64,000 nt of DNA from Mycobacterium sp. MS1601 (GCF_001984215.1 NZ_CP019420.1:4402001-4466000), one strand, 5' to 3'; positions 1-10,218 are shown, numbered from the stretch's first letter. Notes: generated from the letters alone by a model not told the origin. A program made the numbers and translations.

Positions 1-3000
1 CAATTGCTCTCCGCGACCAGCGAGACCGCGCTGGGAGCGTTCGCTCATCAGCGTGTCGGTCTCGACAGGATGGTGCGCGAACTCAACCCCGACCGCCGCC
101 ACGGCGCCGAGCGCATGACGCGGGTCAGTTTCGGTTTCCGCGGCCCGGATCGCTTCGGCTTCACACCGCCCGGTGTGCGTTGCGAACGTGCCGAGTTGCG
201 CGGCAACCTCACCCAGCTGCCGCTGGGGCTGATGGTCGAATTCGACGACGCCGGCATCATGGTCGAGATCGAGCACCTCATCGAGATCATCGACTCCGCA
301 CTGGCTCGCCAACTGCTCGACCACTTCGCCATTCTGCTGGAAGCCGTTCTGGCGCAACCGGACAGTGTTCTGTCACGGCTGCAGTACATGGCACCCGACG
401 AGGTGGCCTGGCTGCGTGATGCGACTCACGGTGAGCAGTTCTCCACCGCCCCGAAGACGCTGGCGGACCTGGTGGAGGAGCAGGTTGCCCGCACCCCCGA
501 CACCGTGGCCGTGGTCTACGAGGGCCGCCACTACACCTACCGCGAACTGAACGCGTCCGCCAACCAGGTGGCGCACTGGCTGATCGCCCAAGGTGTCGGC
601 GCCGAGGACCGGGTGGCGGTGCTCCTGGACAAGTCCCCGGAACTCGTCATCACGGCGTTGGGGGTGGCGAAGGCCGGTGGTGTGTACCTGCCGATCGATC
701 CCACCTACCCCGAGGACCGACTGGCCTTCATCCTCGGCGATTGTGACGCCAAACTGGTTTTACGGGAATCACTCTCAGGCTTGCAGGGGTACCGCACCGA
801 CAATCCCACCGACACCGATCGGGTGCGGCCGGTGGGGCCGGACAACACCGCTTACCTGATCTACACCTCGGGTTCCACCGGCCTGCCCAAGGGTGTGCCG
901 GTGCCGCACCGCCCTGTCGCGGAGTACTTCGTCTGGTTCAAGGGGGAGTACCGCACCGACGAGAACGACCGCCTGCTGCAGGTGGCCTCGCCCAGCTTCG
1001 ACGTGTCGATCGCCGAGGTCTTCGGCACACTGTCCATGGGCTCGCGCCTGGTGATCCACAAGCCGGACGGCCTGCGCGACATCGGCTACCTGACCGACCT
1101 GTTGCGCAACGAGGGCATTACCGCCATGCACTTCGTGCCGTCGCTGCTCGGGCTGTTCCTGTCGCTGCCCGGTGTCAACGAATGGCGCACTCTGCAGCGG
1201 GTACCCATCGGCGGGGAACCGCTGCCCGGTGAGGTCGCCGACAAGTTCCACGCCACCTTCGATGCGTTGCTGCACAACTTCTACGGGCCCACCGAGACCG
1301 TCATCAACGCCAGCCGATTCAAGGTCGAGGGTAAGCAGGGCACCCGCATCGTGCCGATCGGCAAGCCCAAGATCAACACCGCTCTGCACATCCTCGACGA
1401 CGCGCTGCAACCGGTGCCGGTCGGGGTGATCGGCGAGATCTACATCGGCGGAACCCATGTGGCGCACGGCTATCACCGCAGACCCGGCCTGACCGCGGAG
1501 CGCTTCGTCGCCGACCCCTTCACCCCGGGTGCGCGACTCTACCGGTCGGGTGACCTGGCGCGGCGCAATGCCGACGGAGACATCGAGTTCGTCGGGCGCG
1601 CCGACGAACAGGTGAAGATCCGCGGTTTCCGCATCGAACTGGGTGACGTTGCCGCCGCCATCTCGGTGGAGCCCACCGTGGGTCAGGCTGTGGTGGTGGT
1701 CAGCGACCTGCCGCAGTTGGGTCGCAGCCTCGTCGGCTACCTCACCCCGATCAGCGGGCAGAGCGTGGAATCGGTTGACGTGGACCGTATCCGGGCGAGG
1801 GTCGCGGCAGCGCTGCCGGAGTACATGGTTCCCGCCGGTTACGTGGTGCTCGACGAGATCCCGATCACCGCACACGGCAAGATCGACCGGCGGGCCCTGC
1901 CCGAGCCCGAGATCAGCGCGGTTACCGAGTTCCGCGAGCCCGGCACCGAGACCGAGCAACGGCTGGCTCAGGTGTTCTCGGAACTGCTCGGACGCGACCG
2001 GGTAGGTGCCGACGACTCGTTCTTCGACCTCGGCGGGCACTCACTGTTGGCCACCAAGCTGGTGGCCACCATCCGCGCGCAGTTCGCCGTCGAAGTCGGC
2101 GTCCGCGAGATTTTCGAACTCGCCACCATTTCCGCGCTCGCCGAGTACATTGATGCTGCCGCCGCGGGCAATGGCGCCCCCGGTAGGCCCAGACTTCTCG
2201 CCACCCCCCACGATGCGCCGGCCCCGCTGTCGGCATCGCAGCTGCGCAGCTGGTTCGGCTACCAGGTCGACGGCCCCAGCCCGGTGGGCAACATCCCGTT
2301 CGCCGCCGAACTGCGCGGCCCGGTGGACACTGATGCCCTCGCGCAGGCGATCAACGACGTGGTGAACCGACACGAAATCCTGCGCACCAGCTATCGCGAG
2401 ATCGACGGCGTCCCCTATCAGGTGATCAGCCCACACGCCGAGATCGAGGTGCGCCGCGGCAGCGGCGACGCGGACTGGCTGGCCGCCGAACTGGAGCGTG
2501 AACGCAAACACGTCTTCCACCTCGAACACGATCTGCCGATCCGCGCCGCGGTGCTCGCCGCCCCGGACCGACACGTGCTGTCACTGGTGATGCACCACAT
2601 TGCCGGTGATCACTGGTCGGGCACGGTGTTGTTCACCGACCTGCTGACGGCCTACCGCGCTCACCGCGCCGGCGAGCAGCCGGCCTGGGCGCCACTGCCG
2701 GTGCAGTACGCCGACTTCGGGGCGTGGCAGGGCGAGCTGTTCAGTGACCAGACCGCAATCGTGGGGCCGCAGCGCGAGTACTGGACCCGCACCCTGGCCG
2801 GGCTGGCCGAGGAAACCGGGCTGCCGCTGGACTTCCCACGGCCGGCGGTGCCGTCCGGTGCCGGTGATTCCGTCGAGATCAACGTCGGCGCGGACACCCG
2901 CGACAAGCTCGCGGTGCTGTGTCGCGACCTCGGTGTCACCGAGTTCATGGTGCTGCAGGCCGCCGTAGCCGTGGTGCTGCACAAGGCGGGTGGCGGGCCG

Positions 3001-4191
3001 GACATCGGGCTCGGCACCCCGGTGGCCGGACGCACCGAGCCCGAACTGGACCAGCTCATCGGGTTTTTCGTGAACTTCGTCGTGCTGCGCAACGACCTGA
3101 CCGGCAATCCCACCGTGCGAGAGATCCTGACCCGGGCCCGTGAGATGGCCTTGGCTGCCTACGCCAATCAGGACCTGCCGTTCGACCAGGTGGTCGACGC
3201 CATGAGCCCGCCACGCTCACTGTCACGCAACCCTGTCTTCCAGGTTGTCGTGCACGTGCGTGAGCAGCTGCCGGCCAACCGCGTCATCGACACCGGGCCC
3301 GAGGGCGACACGACGTTCACCGCACTGGAGCCGCCGTTCGACCTCACTCAGGCCGACCTGTCGCTGAACTTCTACGCCACGCCGGGTTCCACCGCCGAGG
3401 GCTACCGCGGTCACATCATCTTCCGCCCCGAGCTGTACCGCCGTGAGACGGTCGAACGACTGTCGGCGTGGCTCGATCGGGTGCTGACGTGGTTCGCCGA
3501 ACAGCCGGACTCCCGGCTGGCCGATATCGAGATCATCGACGCCGACGAGAAGCGTTGTGTCCTGGAGGACTTCAGCCAGGGCTCGGCGTACATCCTCGAC
3601 GACTGCCTGCATCCGGTGCCGGTCGGGGTGGTCGGCGACGTGTATCTCGGCGGGGGACCGCTGAGTTCGGCATCGTGGCTCAGCGCGTCCGGCAGCGCGG
3701 GAGCTCTGGTTCCCCACCCCTTCACCCCGGGTGCTCAGCTCTATCGCAGCGGTGAGCGGGGCCGGTGGACATCCACCGGACAGCTGGAGTTCGTCGACCA
3801 CGTAGCACCCGCCGCCCCCGCGGTGGTCGCTGCGGCGGTGCCCGCGGAACCGCCTGCCACCGACACCGAGCGGGCGCTGGCCGACTTGCTGACAAGCTTG
3901 CTGGAACTCGACGGCATGAGCAGACACGACGACTTCTTCAGCCTGGGCGGCGACAGCATCCTGGCCGTCCAGATGGCCTCCCGTGCCAGGGAATCCGGGA
4001 TGATCCTGACTGCTCGGATGATCTTCGAACAGCCGGTGCTGATGGATCTGGCGCAGGCGGTGGAACAGGCCGCCACGGAAGAACCTGAAGACGTCCACCA
4101 CGCCCCGATGACAGCCTCTGGCCTGTCGACCGACGAGCTCGCCGAGCTCACGGCCTCCTGGGCGGGTGCCGGCACCGACGGGCAACCGTGA
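1..4191 (+). CDS. mbtE: Mycobactin nonribosomal peptide synthetase MbtE (5' end outside window)
   Basis: This is the C-terminal 1396 residues of a multidomain NRPS that adds an acylated N-hydroxylysine during mycobactin assembly. The reading frame is open from base 1, so the true start lies upstream. Domains in order: the end of a condensation domain (to about nt 400), a complete adenylation domain (YTSGSTGLPKG near nt 860, FYGPTET near 1280, YRSGDLARR near 1540, GKIDRR near 1880), a carrier domain (LGGHSL, phosphopantetheine Ser at 2041), a second condensation domain (HHIAGD near 2595), a short adenylation remnant (about 3570-3800) and a second carrier domain (LGGDSI, Ser at 3955). Adding the roughly 300 missing residues gives about 1690, close to the length I recall for M. 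tuberculosis MbtE. It overlaps mbtF by GTGA. Confidence 0.93.
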   Translation, partial: QLLSATSETALGAFAHQRVGLDRMVRELNPDRRHGAERMTRVSFGFRGPDRFGFTPPGVRCERAELRGNLTQLPLGLMVEFDDAGIMVEIEHLIEIIDSALARQLLDHFAILLEAVLAQPDSVLSRLQYMAPDEVAWLRDATHGEQFSTAPKTLADLVEEQVARTPDTVAVVYEGRHYTYRELNASANQVAHWLIAQGVGAEDRVAVLLDKSPELVITALGVAKAGGVYLPIDPTYPEDRLAFILGDCDAKLVLRESLSGLQGYRTDNPTDTDRVRPVGPDNTAYLIYTSGSTGLPKGVPVPHRPVAEYFVWFKGEYRTDENDRLLQVASPSFDVSIAEVFGTLSMGSRLVIHKPDGLRDIGYLTDLLRNEGITAMHFVPSLLGLFLSLPGVNEWRTLQRVPIGGEPLPGEVADKFHATFDALLHNFYGPTETVINASRFKVEGKQGTRIVPIGKPKINTALHILDDALQPVPVGVIGEIYIGGTHVAHGYHRRPGLTAERFVADPFTPGARLYRSGDLARRNADGDIEFVGRADEQVKIRGFRIELGDVAAAISVEPTVGQAVVVVSDLPQLGRSLVGYLTPISGQSVESVDVDRIRARVAAALPEYMVPAGYVVLDEIPITAHGKIDRRALPEPEISAVTEFREPGTETEQRLAQVFSELLGRDRVGADDSFFDLGGHSLLATKLVATIRAQFAVEVGVREIFELATISALAEYIDAAAAGNGAPGRPRLLATPHDAPAPLSASQLRSWFGYQVDGPSPVGNIPFAAELRGPVDTDALAQAINDVVNRHEILRTSYREIDGVPYQVISPHAEIEVRRGSGDADWLAAELERERKHVFHLEHDLPIRAAVLAAPDRHVLSLVMHHIAGDHWSGTVLFTDLLTAYRAHRAGEQPAWAPLPVQYADFGAWQGELFSDQTAIVGPQREYWTRTLAGLAEETGLPLDFPRPAVPSGAGDSVEINVGADTRDKLAVLCRDLGVTEFMVLQAAVAVVLHKAGGGPDIGLGTPVAGRTEPELDQLIGFFVNFVVLRNDLTGNPTVREILTRAREMALAAYANQDLPFDQVVDAMSPPRSLSRNPVFQVVVHVREQLPANRVIDTGPEGDTTFTALEPPFDLTQADLSLNFYATPGSTAEGYRGHIIFRPELYRRETVERLSAWLDRVLTWFAEQPDSRLADIEIIDADEKRCVLEDFSQGSAYILDDCLHPVPVGVVGDVYLGGGPLSSASWLSASGSAGALVPHPFTPGAQLYRSGERGRWTSTGQLEFVDHVAPAAPAVVAAAVPAEPPATDTERALADLLTSLLELDGMSRHDDFFSLGGDSILAVQMASRARESGMILTARMIFEQPVLMDLAQAVEQAATEEPEDVHHAPMTASGLSTDELAELTASWAGAGTDGQP

Positions 4192-7100
4192 CCGAGAAAC
4201 CCGCCATCGAGGATGTGATGGCACTGAGCCCGCTGCAACAGGGGCTCTACTCGTTGGCCTCGCTCAATGCCGGGGAAGCCGCAGACGATCCGTATCTGAT
4301 CGCGATGGCGGCGGATATCACCGGGGCCGTGGATGTTTCGCTGCTACGGGAGTGCACCACCGCCATGCTGGTGCGCCATCCCAACCTGCGGGCGAGCTTC
4401 TTCCGCGGCAACCTGAGCCGACCGGTGCAGGTGGTGCCGACGCGGGTGGATCTGCCCTGGCAACACGTCACCGCTGCCGCCGAGGATGTCGCCGCGCTGG
4501 AAGCCGCCGAGCGATCCCGGCCGTTTGTGCTCGAGAACGGTCCACTGATCCGGTTCCTGCTCATCGAAGTACCGAGTTCGCACTGGCGCATGGTGGTCAC
4601 CGCCCACCACATCGTCATCGACGGCTGGTCGTTGCCCTTGTTCATCGGTGAGCTCATCACCCTCTACCGCAGCGGTGGTGACACCTCCTCGTTGCCGCCG
4701 GCTCCGCGGCCCTACCGCGACTACATCGGCTGGCTGGCCGGCCGCGACCCGGAAGCCAGCCGTGCGCTGTGGCGCGAACACCTCAAGGGAATCGACGCCC
4801 CGACCCTGCTGACCCCGGCGTTGACGTCGGCGCCGCCGAAACCGGGCCGGCCGACCCATGTCGAGGTCAGGCTGGGCGGTGACGCCACTGCGGTGTTGGC
4901 CGAAGCCGCCCGCAGTCGCGGGGTCACCGTCAACACCGTGGTCCAGATGGCCTGGGCCACAATGCTGTCCGCCATGACCGACCGCAGCGATGTCACCTTC
5001 GGTGTCACCGTCTCGGGGCGTCCCGCCGAACTGACCGGCGTGGAAGCGATGGTGGGGCTCTTCATCAACACCGTGCCGCTGCGGGTACGCCTGGACCCCG
5101 CGGCGCCGGCCGGCCAGCAAGCGCTGGCGCTGCAACGCGAGGCCGCCGCCCTGCGTGACCACAGCTACCTGGGGCACTCCGAACTGCGGGCGCTGGCCGG
5201 CGTGGGGGAGCTGTTCGACACCCTGCTGGTCTACGAGAACTTCCCTCCCGGTGGCATCGTCGGCGAAACCGAATTCGCGGCGGGTGCGGCGGTGTTCCGG
5301 CCGGCCGCGCTGGAGAGCCTGTCGCATTTCCCCGTCACCATCGCCGCCCACCTCGCAGCCGGGGAGCTCGTGGTGTTCGTCGAGACTCTCGAGGGCGCCC
5401 TGGGGCCGATGACGGCCCACGATCTGGGGCTGCGCCTGCTGTCCACGGTGCGCAACCTGGTCGACGGCTGGGACCGGCCGCTGCGTGACATCGACGTCCT
5501 GCTGTCGACCGAGCGCGCCCGCACCGCAGCTGTCTCGTCCTCATCAGCGGTGGGGGGCATCCACACCGCCTTCGCGGAGATCGTGGACAGACAGCCCGAT
5601 GCGGTCGCGATGACCTGGCGGGCGGGGCAGCTGACCTACCGCGGGCTGGACCAGGCCGCCAATCGGGTGGCCGCCGCACTGACTGCCACGGGAGTGGGCG
5701 CCGAGTCCCCGGTGGCGATCAACCTGCCCCGTGGACCCGAGTACGTGATCGCCATGTTGGGTGTCCTGAAGGCAGGCGGGGTGATCGTGCCGTTGGATCC
5801 CGGCATGCCTGCCGACCGCATCGACGACATCCTCACGCAGACCGGGGCACCCGTGGTGATCGACGCGGCGAACTACCGGGAGCTCAGTGCGGTCGACAGC
5901 AGCGGATTTCGTCCGGCCGCTGTCGGCGCCGATCAGGCCTGCTACGTGGTGTTCACGTCCGGCACCACCGGACGCCCCAAAGGAGTGGTAGGCACCCACC
6001 GCGCCGTGCGTGCCTACGCCGCCGATCATGCCCAGCATGTACTGCAGCCCGCCGCAACACGATTGGGTCGCTCGGTTCGGGTGGCACACGCCTGGTCGTT
6101 CACCTTCGACGCCGCCTGGCAGCCGTTGGCGGCGCTGCTGGACGGACACAGCGTCCACATCGTCGGCGACGAGGCCCAACGTGACGCCGAGGCGCTGGTG
6201 GCAGTGATCGCGCGCTTCGGTCTGGACATGATCGACACCACGCCGTCGATGTTTGCGCAGCTCAAGAGCTTTGGTCTGCTCACCGATGTCCCGTTGGCCG
6301 TTCTGGCTCTCGGAGGCGAGGCTGTGGGTCTTCCGGCCTGGCGGCAGATCACCGCCGAATGCGCACGCACCGGCATGGCGGCGTTCAACTGCTACGGCCC
6401 CACCGAGACCACGGTGGAGGCGGTGGTGGCCGCCATCGATCAGCACCAGGCACCGTCCATCGGCCATCCCACCGCAGCCACCGTCGTGCACATTCTCGAT
6501 TCGTGGCTGCGGCCCGTGCCGGATGGAGTGGCCGGCGAACTGTATCTGTCGGGAGATCAGCTCACCCGCGGCTATCTCGGGCGGCCCGGGGACACATCGG
6601 CGCGATTTGTGGCTGACCCGCTGCTTCCCGGACGTCGGATGTACCGCAGCGGGGACGTGGTGCGACGCGGGCCGGACGGTGGACTGCAGTTCCTCGGCCG
6701 CTCCGATGATCAGGTCAAGATCCGCGGCTTCCGGGTGGAGCCGGGCGAAATCGCCGGGGTGCTGATGCAGCATCCTGGAGTGCGCTCCGCTCACATCGTG
6801 GTGCACAAACACGGCGGTGGACACCGGTTGACGGCCTATGTGGAGGCTGCCCAGGCCGACGTTCCCGATCTGCGTGCCCGGCTGGTGCGGCGACTACCGC
6901 GATACATGGTGCCGCACCACATCGTCGCGATCGATGCCCTTCCGCTCAACATCAACGGCAAGGTCGACGAATCGTCGCTTCCTGCAGTCGATCTTGATGA
7001 TCAGACCACTCACCATCCGGCGACCGAGACCGAATCTCTACTGGCCGAACTGCTGTGCGAGGTGTTGGAGTCCGGCCGTGTAGACGTCACCACCGAGTTC

Positions 7101-8642
7101 CTGGACATGGGCTTGGACAGCATTGCGGCGCTGTCGTTGGTGCAGGCGGCCAGACGCCGCGGGATCGAACTACGGGCCCGGTTGATGCTGGAATGCAGCA
7201 ACATCCGTGACCTCGCGGCCGCCATCGACAGTGGGTTGGGCACCGCCGCACCGGCGGCCGTGGACGCCGAACGGTTCGGCGAGGTGCAACCCACCCCGAT
7301 TGTCGACTGGATGTACGAGACGGGTGGATTCCGGCGTTTCACCCAGAACCTGCTGATCGCGCTCCCACCGGACATCACCGACGGGCGACTCGCCGAGGTG
7401 GTGCAGGCACTGCTGGACCGCCACGACATGCTGCGTGCGGTGCTGGACGGCAAGCGACTGATCACCAGGCCGCCGGGCGCCGTGCGTGCCGTCGACGTCC
7501 TGCATGCGGTCAGCGGTACGGCCGAGGAGCAACTGGGCACCGAAGTCACTGCCGCACTGAACCGTATCGATCCGGCCACCGGTGCCATGCTGTCACTGGT
7601 GCGGTTCGGCGGCCCCAAGCCGGTATTGCTCGCCTGTGTGCATCATCTGGCCACCGATGTGGTGTCGTGGTACGTCATCCTCGCTGAACTGGCGCACATC
7701 TCCGACGAACTGGCTTCCGCACGGCCGCCCGCGCTGGAGGCGGAGTACACCACCTACCGCGAGTTCGGTCGGTTGCTTTCGCAGCGCGCTGACACCGACG
7801 AGGTGTCCGGCCAACGGCAGTACTGGCTCGACGTGCTGACCGGCCAGGATCCGCTGCTGGGCAGCCGCGCACCCGATCCGGCCACCGACACCTGGGCGAC
7901 CTTGCGCCAGCACCACATCGCTCTGGACGCCGTCGACACCCACGCCTTGTTGGACACGCTGGATCGCGCGGGGGTCGAGGTGCGCGACTTCCTGTTGGCC
8001 GCGCTCACCCTCGCGGTGGCGTCGTGGCGAACCGGGCGCGGCGAATCCGCCTCGGGCGGCACACTTGTGGCTCTCGAAGGGCATGGTCGCGAGGATCAGT
8101 TCGTGGGTGAGTCGGTAGACACTTCGGCGACCGTCGGCTGGTTCACCTCCGTGTACCCGGTCCGGTTGGGGGCCGCTGCGCAGCCGGTGGACATCGGTGT
8201 CGCCCAGCGGGAACCGGCGCAGGCCCGCGCACTGCTGCAGTCGGTGACTGATCAGGTGGCCGCGGTGCCCAACCGCGGGCTGGACTACGGACTTCTGCGC
8301 TACCACCGTCGTGACTCCGACCTGGCCAGGGCACCGCAGCCCCAGATCGAGTTCAACTACATGGGCCGCTTCGACCTCAGCTCCGACGGTGCCGGGGTGC
8401 CGGGTGCTCCGTGGTCGTTGATCGCCGATCCGGTGCTCAATCAGCAGTTGCCCATCTCCTCCGAGCCCAACCTGGGGCTGCGGTATACCTTCGATGTCAT
8501 TGCCGTCGTCACCCCCACTGACACCGGCCCGCAGCTGCTGACCAGCTGGCGCTGGAGTGAGCGGCTGTCCACTCAAGACGAGATCGATCAGCTGTCCGCG
8601 CTGTGGCGGACTGCCATCACGACATTAAAAGAGGCACTGTGA
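4188..8642 (+). CDS. mbtF: Mycobactin nonribosomal peptide synthetase MbtF
   Basis: A 1484-residue NRPS for the terminal lysine-derived residue of mycobactin. It has a condensation domain (HHIVIDGWS at residues 139-147) and an adenylation domain (FTSGTTGRPKG, YGPTETT, YRSGDVV, KIRGFRVEPGE, NINGK). Next come a carrier domain (GLDSI, Ser about 978) and a C-terminal epimerisation-type condensation domain (HHLATDVVSW about 1152, EFNYMGR about 1388). No thioesterase follows, which fits release by lactam formation, since mycobactin ends in a caprolactam. The GTG start overlaps the mbtE stop and the gene's own TGA overlaps the mbtG GTG, so expression is probably translationally coupled. Confidence 0.93.
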   Translation: MTEKPAIEDVMALSPLQQGLYSLASLNAGEAADDPYLIAMAADITGAVDVSLLRECTTAMLVRHPNLRASFFRGNLSRPVQVVPTRVDLPWQHVTAAAEDVAALEAAERSRPFVLENGPLIRFLLIEVPSSHWRMVVTAHHIVIDGWSLPLFIGELITLYRSGGDTSSLPPAPRPYRDYIGWLAGRDPEASRALWREHLKGIDAPTLLTPALTSAPPKPGRPTHVEVRLGGDATAVLAEAARSRGVTVNTVVQMAWATMLSAMTDRSDVTFGVTVSGRPAELTGVEAMVGLFINTVPLRVRLDPAAPAGQQALALQREAAALRDHSYLGHSELRALAGVGELFDTLLVYENFPPGGIVGETEFAAGAAVFRPAALESLSHFPVTIAAHLAAGELVVFVETLEGALGPMTAHDLGLRLLSTVRNLVDGWDRPLRDIDVLLSTERARTAAVSSSSAVGGIHTAFAEIVDRQPDAVAMTWRAGQLTYRGLDQAANRVAAALTATGVGAESPVAINLPRGPEYVIAMLGVLKAGGVIVPLDPGMPADRIDDILTQTGAPVVIDAANYRELSAVDSSGFRPAAVGADQACYVVFTSGTTGRPKGVVGTHRAVRAYAADHAQHVLQPAATRLGRSVRVAHAWSFTFDAAWQPLAALLDGHSVHIVGDEAQRDAEALVAVIARFGLDMIDTTPSMFAQLKSFGLLTDVPLAVLALGGEAVGLPAWRQITAECARTGMAAFNCYGPTETTVEAVVAAIDQHQAPSIGHPTAATVVHILDSWLRPVPDGVAGELYLSGDQLTRGYLGRPGDTSARFVADPLLPGRRMYRSGDVVRRGPDGGLQFLGRSDDQVKIRGFRVEPGEIAGVLMQHPGVRSAHIVVHKHGGGHRLTAYVEAAQADVPDLRARLVRRLPRYMVPHHIVAIDALPLNINGKVDESSLPAVDLDDQTTHHPATETESLLAELLCEVLESGRVDVTTEFLDMGLDSIAALSLVQAARRRGIELRARLMLECSNIRDLAAAIDSGLGTAAPAAVDAERFGEVQPTPIVDWMYETGGFRRFTQNLLIALPPDITDGRLAEVVQALLDRHDMLRAVLDGKRLITRPPGAVRAVDVLHAVSGTAEEQLGTEVTAALNRIDPATGAMLSLVRFGGPKPVLLACVHHLATDVVSWYVILAELAHISDELASARPPALEAEYTTYREFGRLLSQRADTDEVSGQRQYWLDVLTGQDPLLGSRAPDPATDTWATLRQHHIALDAVDTHALLDTLDRAGVEVRDFLLAALTLAVASWRTGRGESASGGTLVALEGHGREDQFVGESVDTSATVGWFTSVYPVRLGAAAQPVDIGVAQREPAQARALLQSVTDQVAAVPNRGLDYGLLRYHRRDSDLARAPQPQIEFNYMGRFDLSSDGAGVPGAPWSLIADPVLNQQLPISSEPNLGLRYTFDVIAVVTPTDTGPQLLTSWRWSERLSTQDEIDQLSALWRTAITTLKEAL

Positions 8643-10006
8643 GCAGCACACTGGCGATCATCGGTGCCGGCGCCAAGGCAGTGGCCGTGGCTGCCAAGGC
8701 CGCCGAGTTGCGCGCCATGGGGATCGACGCACCGGACGTGGTGGCCGTGGAACGCACCGCCGTCGCCGCCAACTGGCAGGCCAGCGGAGGCTGGACCGAC
8801 GGCGAACACCGGCTGGGCACCAGTCCCGAGAAGGACGTCGGCTTCCCGTACCGGTCGGCGCTGGTTCCGCGGCGCAATGCCGAACTCGATGAGCGGATGA
8901 CCCGGCACAGCTGGCAGGCCTACCTGGTCAGCACCGGGCAGTTCGCCGAGTGGATCGACCGGGGCCGACCGGCGCCGGCTCACCGCCGGTGGGGGCAGTA
9001 CCTGCAGTGGGTGGCCGACGCGGTCGGAATGACCGTGGTGCGCGGGCAGGTGGAGAGTCTTGCGGTGCGAGACAGCCCGGGCGGGCCCCGGGTGGGCGAT
9101 CCGGCCCGAGGCGCCAGAGCCGGTGCGGAACCCGACCACCGGCGCAGGTGGGCGCTGCATACCCGCGAGACCACAGTGCACGCCGACGCGGTGATGGTGA
9201 CCGGTCCAGGTCAGGCGGAGCGTTCGATTCTCCCGGGCAACCCCCGCGTGCTGTCCATCGCCCAGTTCTGGCATCGCGCCGCCGAGCATGACCGGATCAC
9301 CGCCGAGCGGGTGGCGGTGATCGGCGGAGGCGAGACGGCGGCCTCGATGCTCAATGAGCTCTTCCGGCACCGGGTTTCGTCGGTGACGGTCATCTCTCCG
9401 CAGGTCACGCTTTTCACCCGCGGTGAGAGCTACTTCGAAAACGCGTTGTTCTCCAACCCCACCGGATGGACTCAGCTGACCGCTGCGGAACGGCGCGACG
9501 CGATGGCCCGCACCGACCGTGGGGTGTTCTCGGCGAGGGTGCAGGATGCGTTGCTTGCCGACGACCGGATCCGGCACCTACGCGGTCGGGTGGCGCACGC
9601 CGTCGGCCGCGACGGTCAAATCCGCCTCACGCTGTCCACCAACCGAGGCGGAGAGCATGTCGAGACCGTGCACGGCTTCGATCTGGTGATCGACGGCTCG
9701 GGTGCCGACGCGTTGTGGTTCACCGAGTTGTTCAGCCAGGACACCCTGGACCTGCTGGAGCTGGGATTGGGCGGCCCGCTCACCGGTGACCGGCTGCAGG
9801 AGTCCATCGGCTACGACCTCGCCGTCACCGATGTGACGCCGAAACTGTTCCTGCCCAACCTGTCCGGGCTGAACCAGGGGCCAGGCTTCCCGAATCTGAG
9901 TTGCCTTGGCCTGCTTTCCGATCGAGTGCTCGGCGCCGACCTGGGCGCCGAGGGCCGCCAAGAATCTTCACCGAGGAGAACCGATGAGCAGCAATCCCTT
10001 CGATGA
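8639..10006 (+). CDS. mbtG: Lysine N6-hydroxylase MbtG
   Basis: Flavin-dependent N-monooxygenase (455 aa) expected to hydroxylate the lysine side chains that become the hydroxamate iron ligands of mycobactin. The N-terminus IIGAGAKAVAVA is the FAD-binding Rossmann loop, and VIGGGETAASML about residue 225 is the NADPH-binding loop. I chose GTG at 8639 because it overlaps the mbtF TGA exactly as in the previous junction. The longer frame starting at 8603 would only add 12 residues read from inside mbtF. Residues about 144-168 form a Gly/Pro/Arg-rich stretch (SPGGPRVGDPARGARAG and following) that looks inserted between two core strands. Confidence 0.93.
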   Translation: MSSTLAIIGAGAKAVAVAAKAAELRAMGIDAPDVVAVERTAVAANWQASGGWTDGEHRLGTSPEKDVGFPYRSALVPRRNAELDERMTRHSWQAYLVSTGQFAEWIDRGRPAPAHRRWGQYLQWVADAVGMTVVRGQVESLAVRDSPGGPRVGDPARGARAGAEPDHRRRWALHTRETTVHADAVMVTGPGQAERSILPGNPRVLSIAQFWHRAAEHDRITAERVAVIGGGETAASMLNELFRHRVSSVTVISPQVTLFTRGESYFENALFSNPTGWTQLTAAERRDAMARTDRGVFSARVQDALLADDRIRHLRGRVAHAVGRDGQIRLTLSTNRGGEHVETVHGFDLVIDGSGADALWFTELFSQDTLDLLELGLGGPLTGDRLQESIGYDLAVTDVTPKLFLPNLSGLNQGPGFPNLSCLGLLSDRVLGADLGAEGRQESSPRRTDEQQSLR

Positions 10007-10196
10007 CGAGGACGGCACCTTCTATGTGCTGGTCAACGACGAGGAACAGCACAGTCTGTGGCCGACGTTTGCCGACGTGCCGGCCGGTTGGACGGTGGCC
10101 TTCGGCGCGGCCAACCGTAGCGACTGCCTGGCCTATGTCGAGGAGAACTGGACTGATATGCGTCCGCTGAGCCTGCGGCGGTCGTTGCAGAGCTAG
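9984..10196 (+). CDS. mbtH: MbtH-like NRPS accessory protein
   Basis: A 70-residue MbtH-family protein, the type member of the small chaperones that bind NRPS adenylation domains and are needed for their solubility or activity. The sequence shows the family signature: NPFDDEDGTFYVLVNDEEQ, SLWP, then a conserved tryptophan-rich C-terminal half (VPAGW, ENWTDMRPLSL). The ATG at 9984 has a purine-rich site (GAGGAGA) just upstream and lies inside the last codons of mbtG, overlapping them by 23 bp in another frame. A longer in-frame extension to 9906 is only mbtG sequence. A strong hairpin follows, ending the mycobactin transcript. Confidence 0.97.
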   Translation: MSSNPFDDEDGTFYVLVNDEEQHSLWPTFADVPAGWTVAFGAANRSDCLAYVEENWTDMRPLSLRRSLQS

Positions 10197-10218
10197 CCTT
10201 GCGCGGCCTCACGACACG

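Noticed and set aside
775..2040. Long minus-strand open frame of 421 codons opposite mbtE
   Set aside because: It mirrors the third-position GC pattern of mbtE, has no domain and no ribosome site; a codon-bias shadow.
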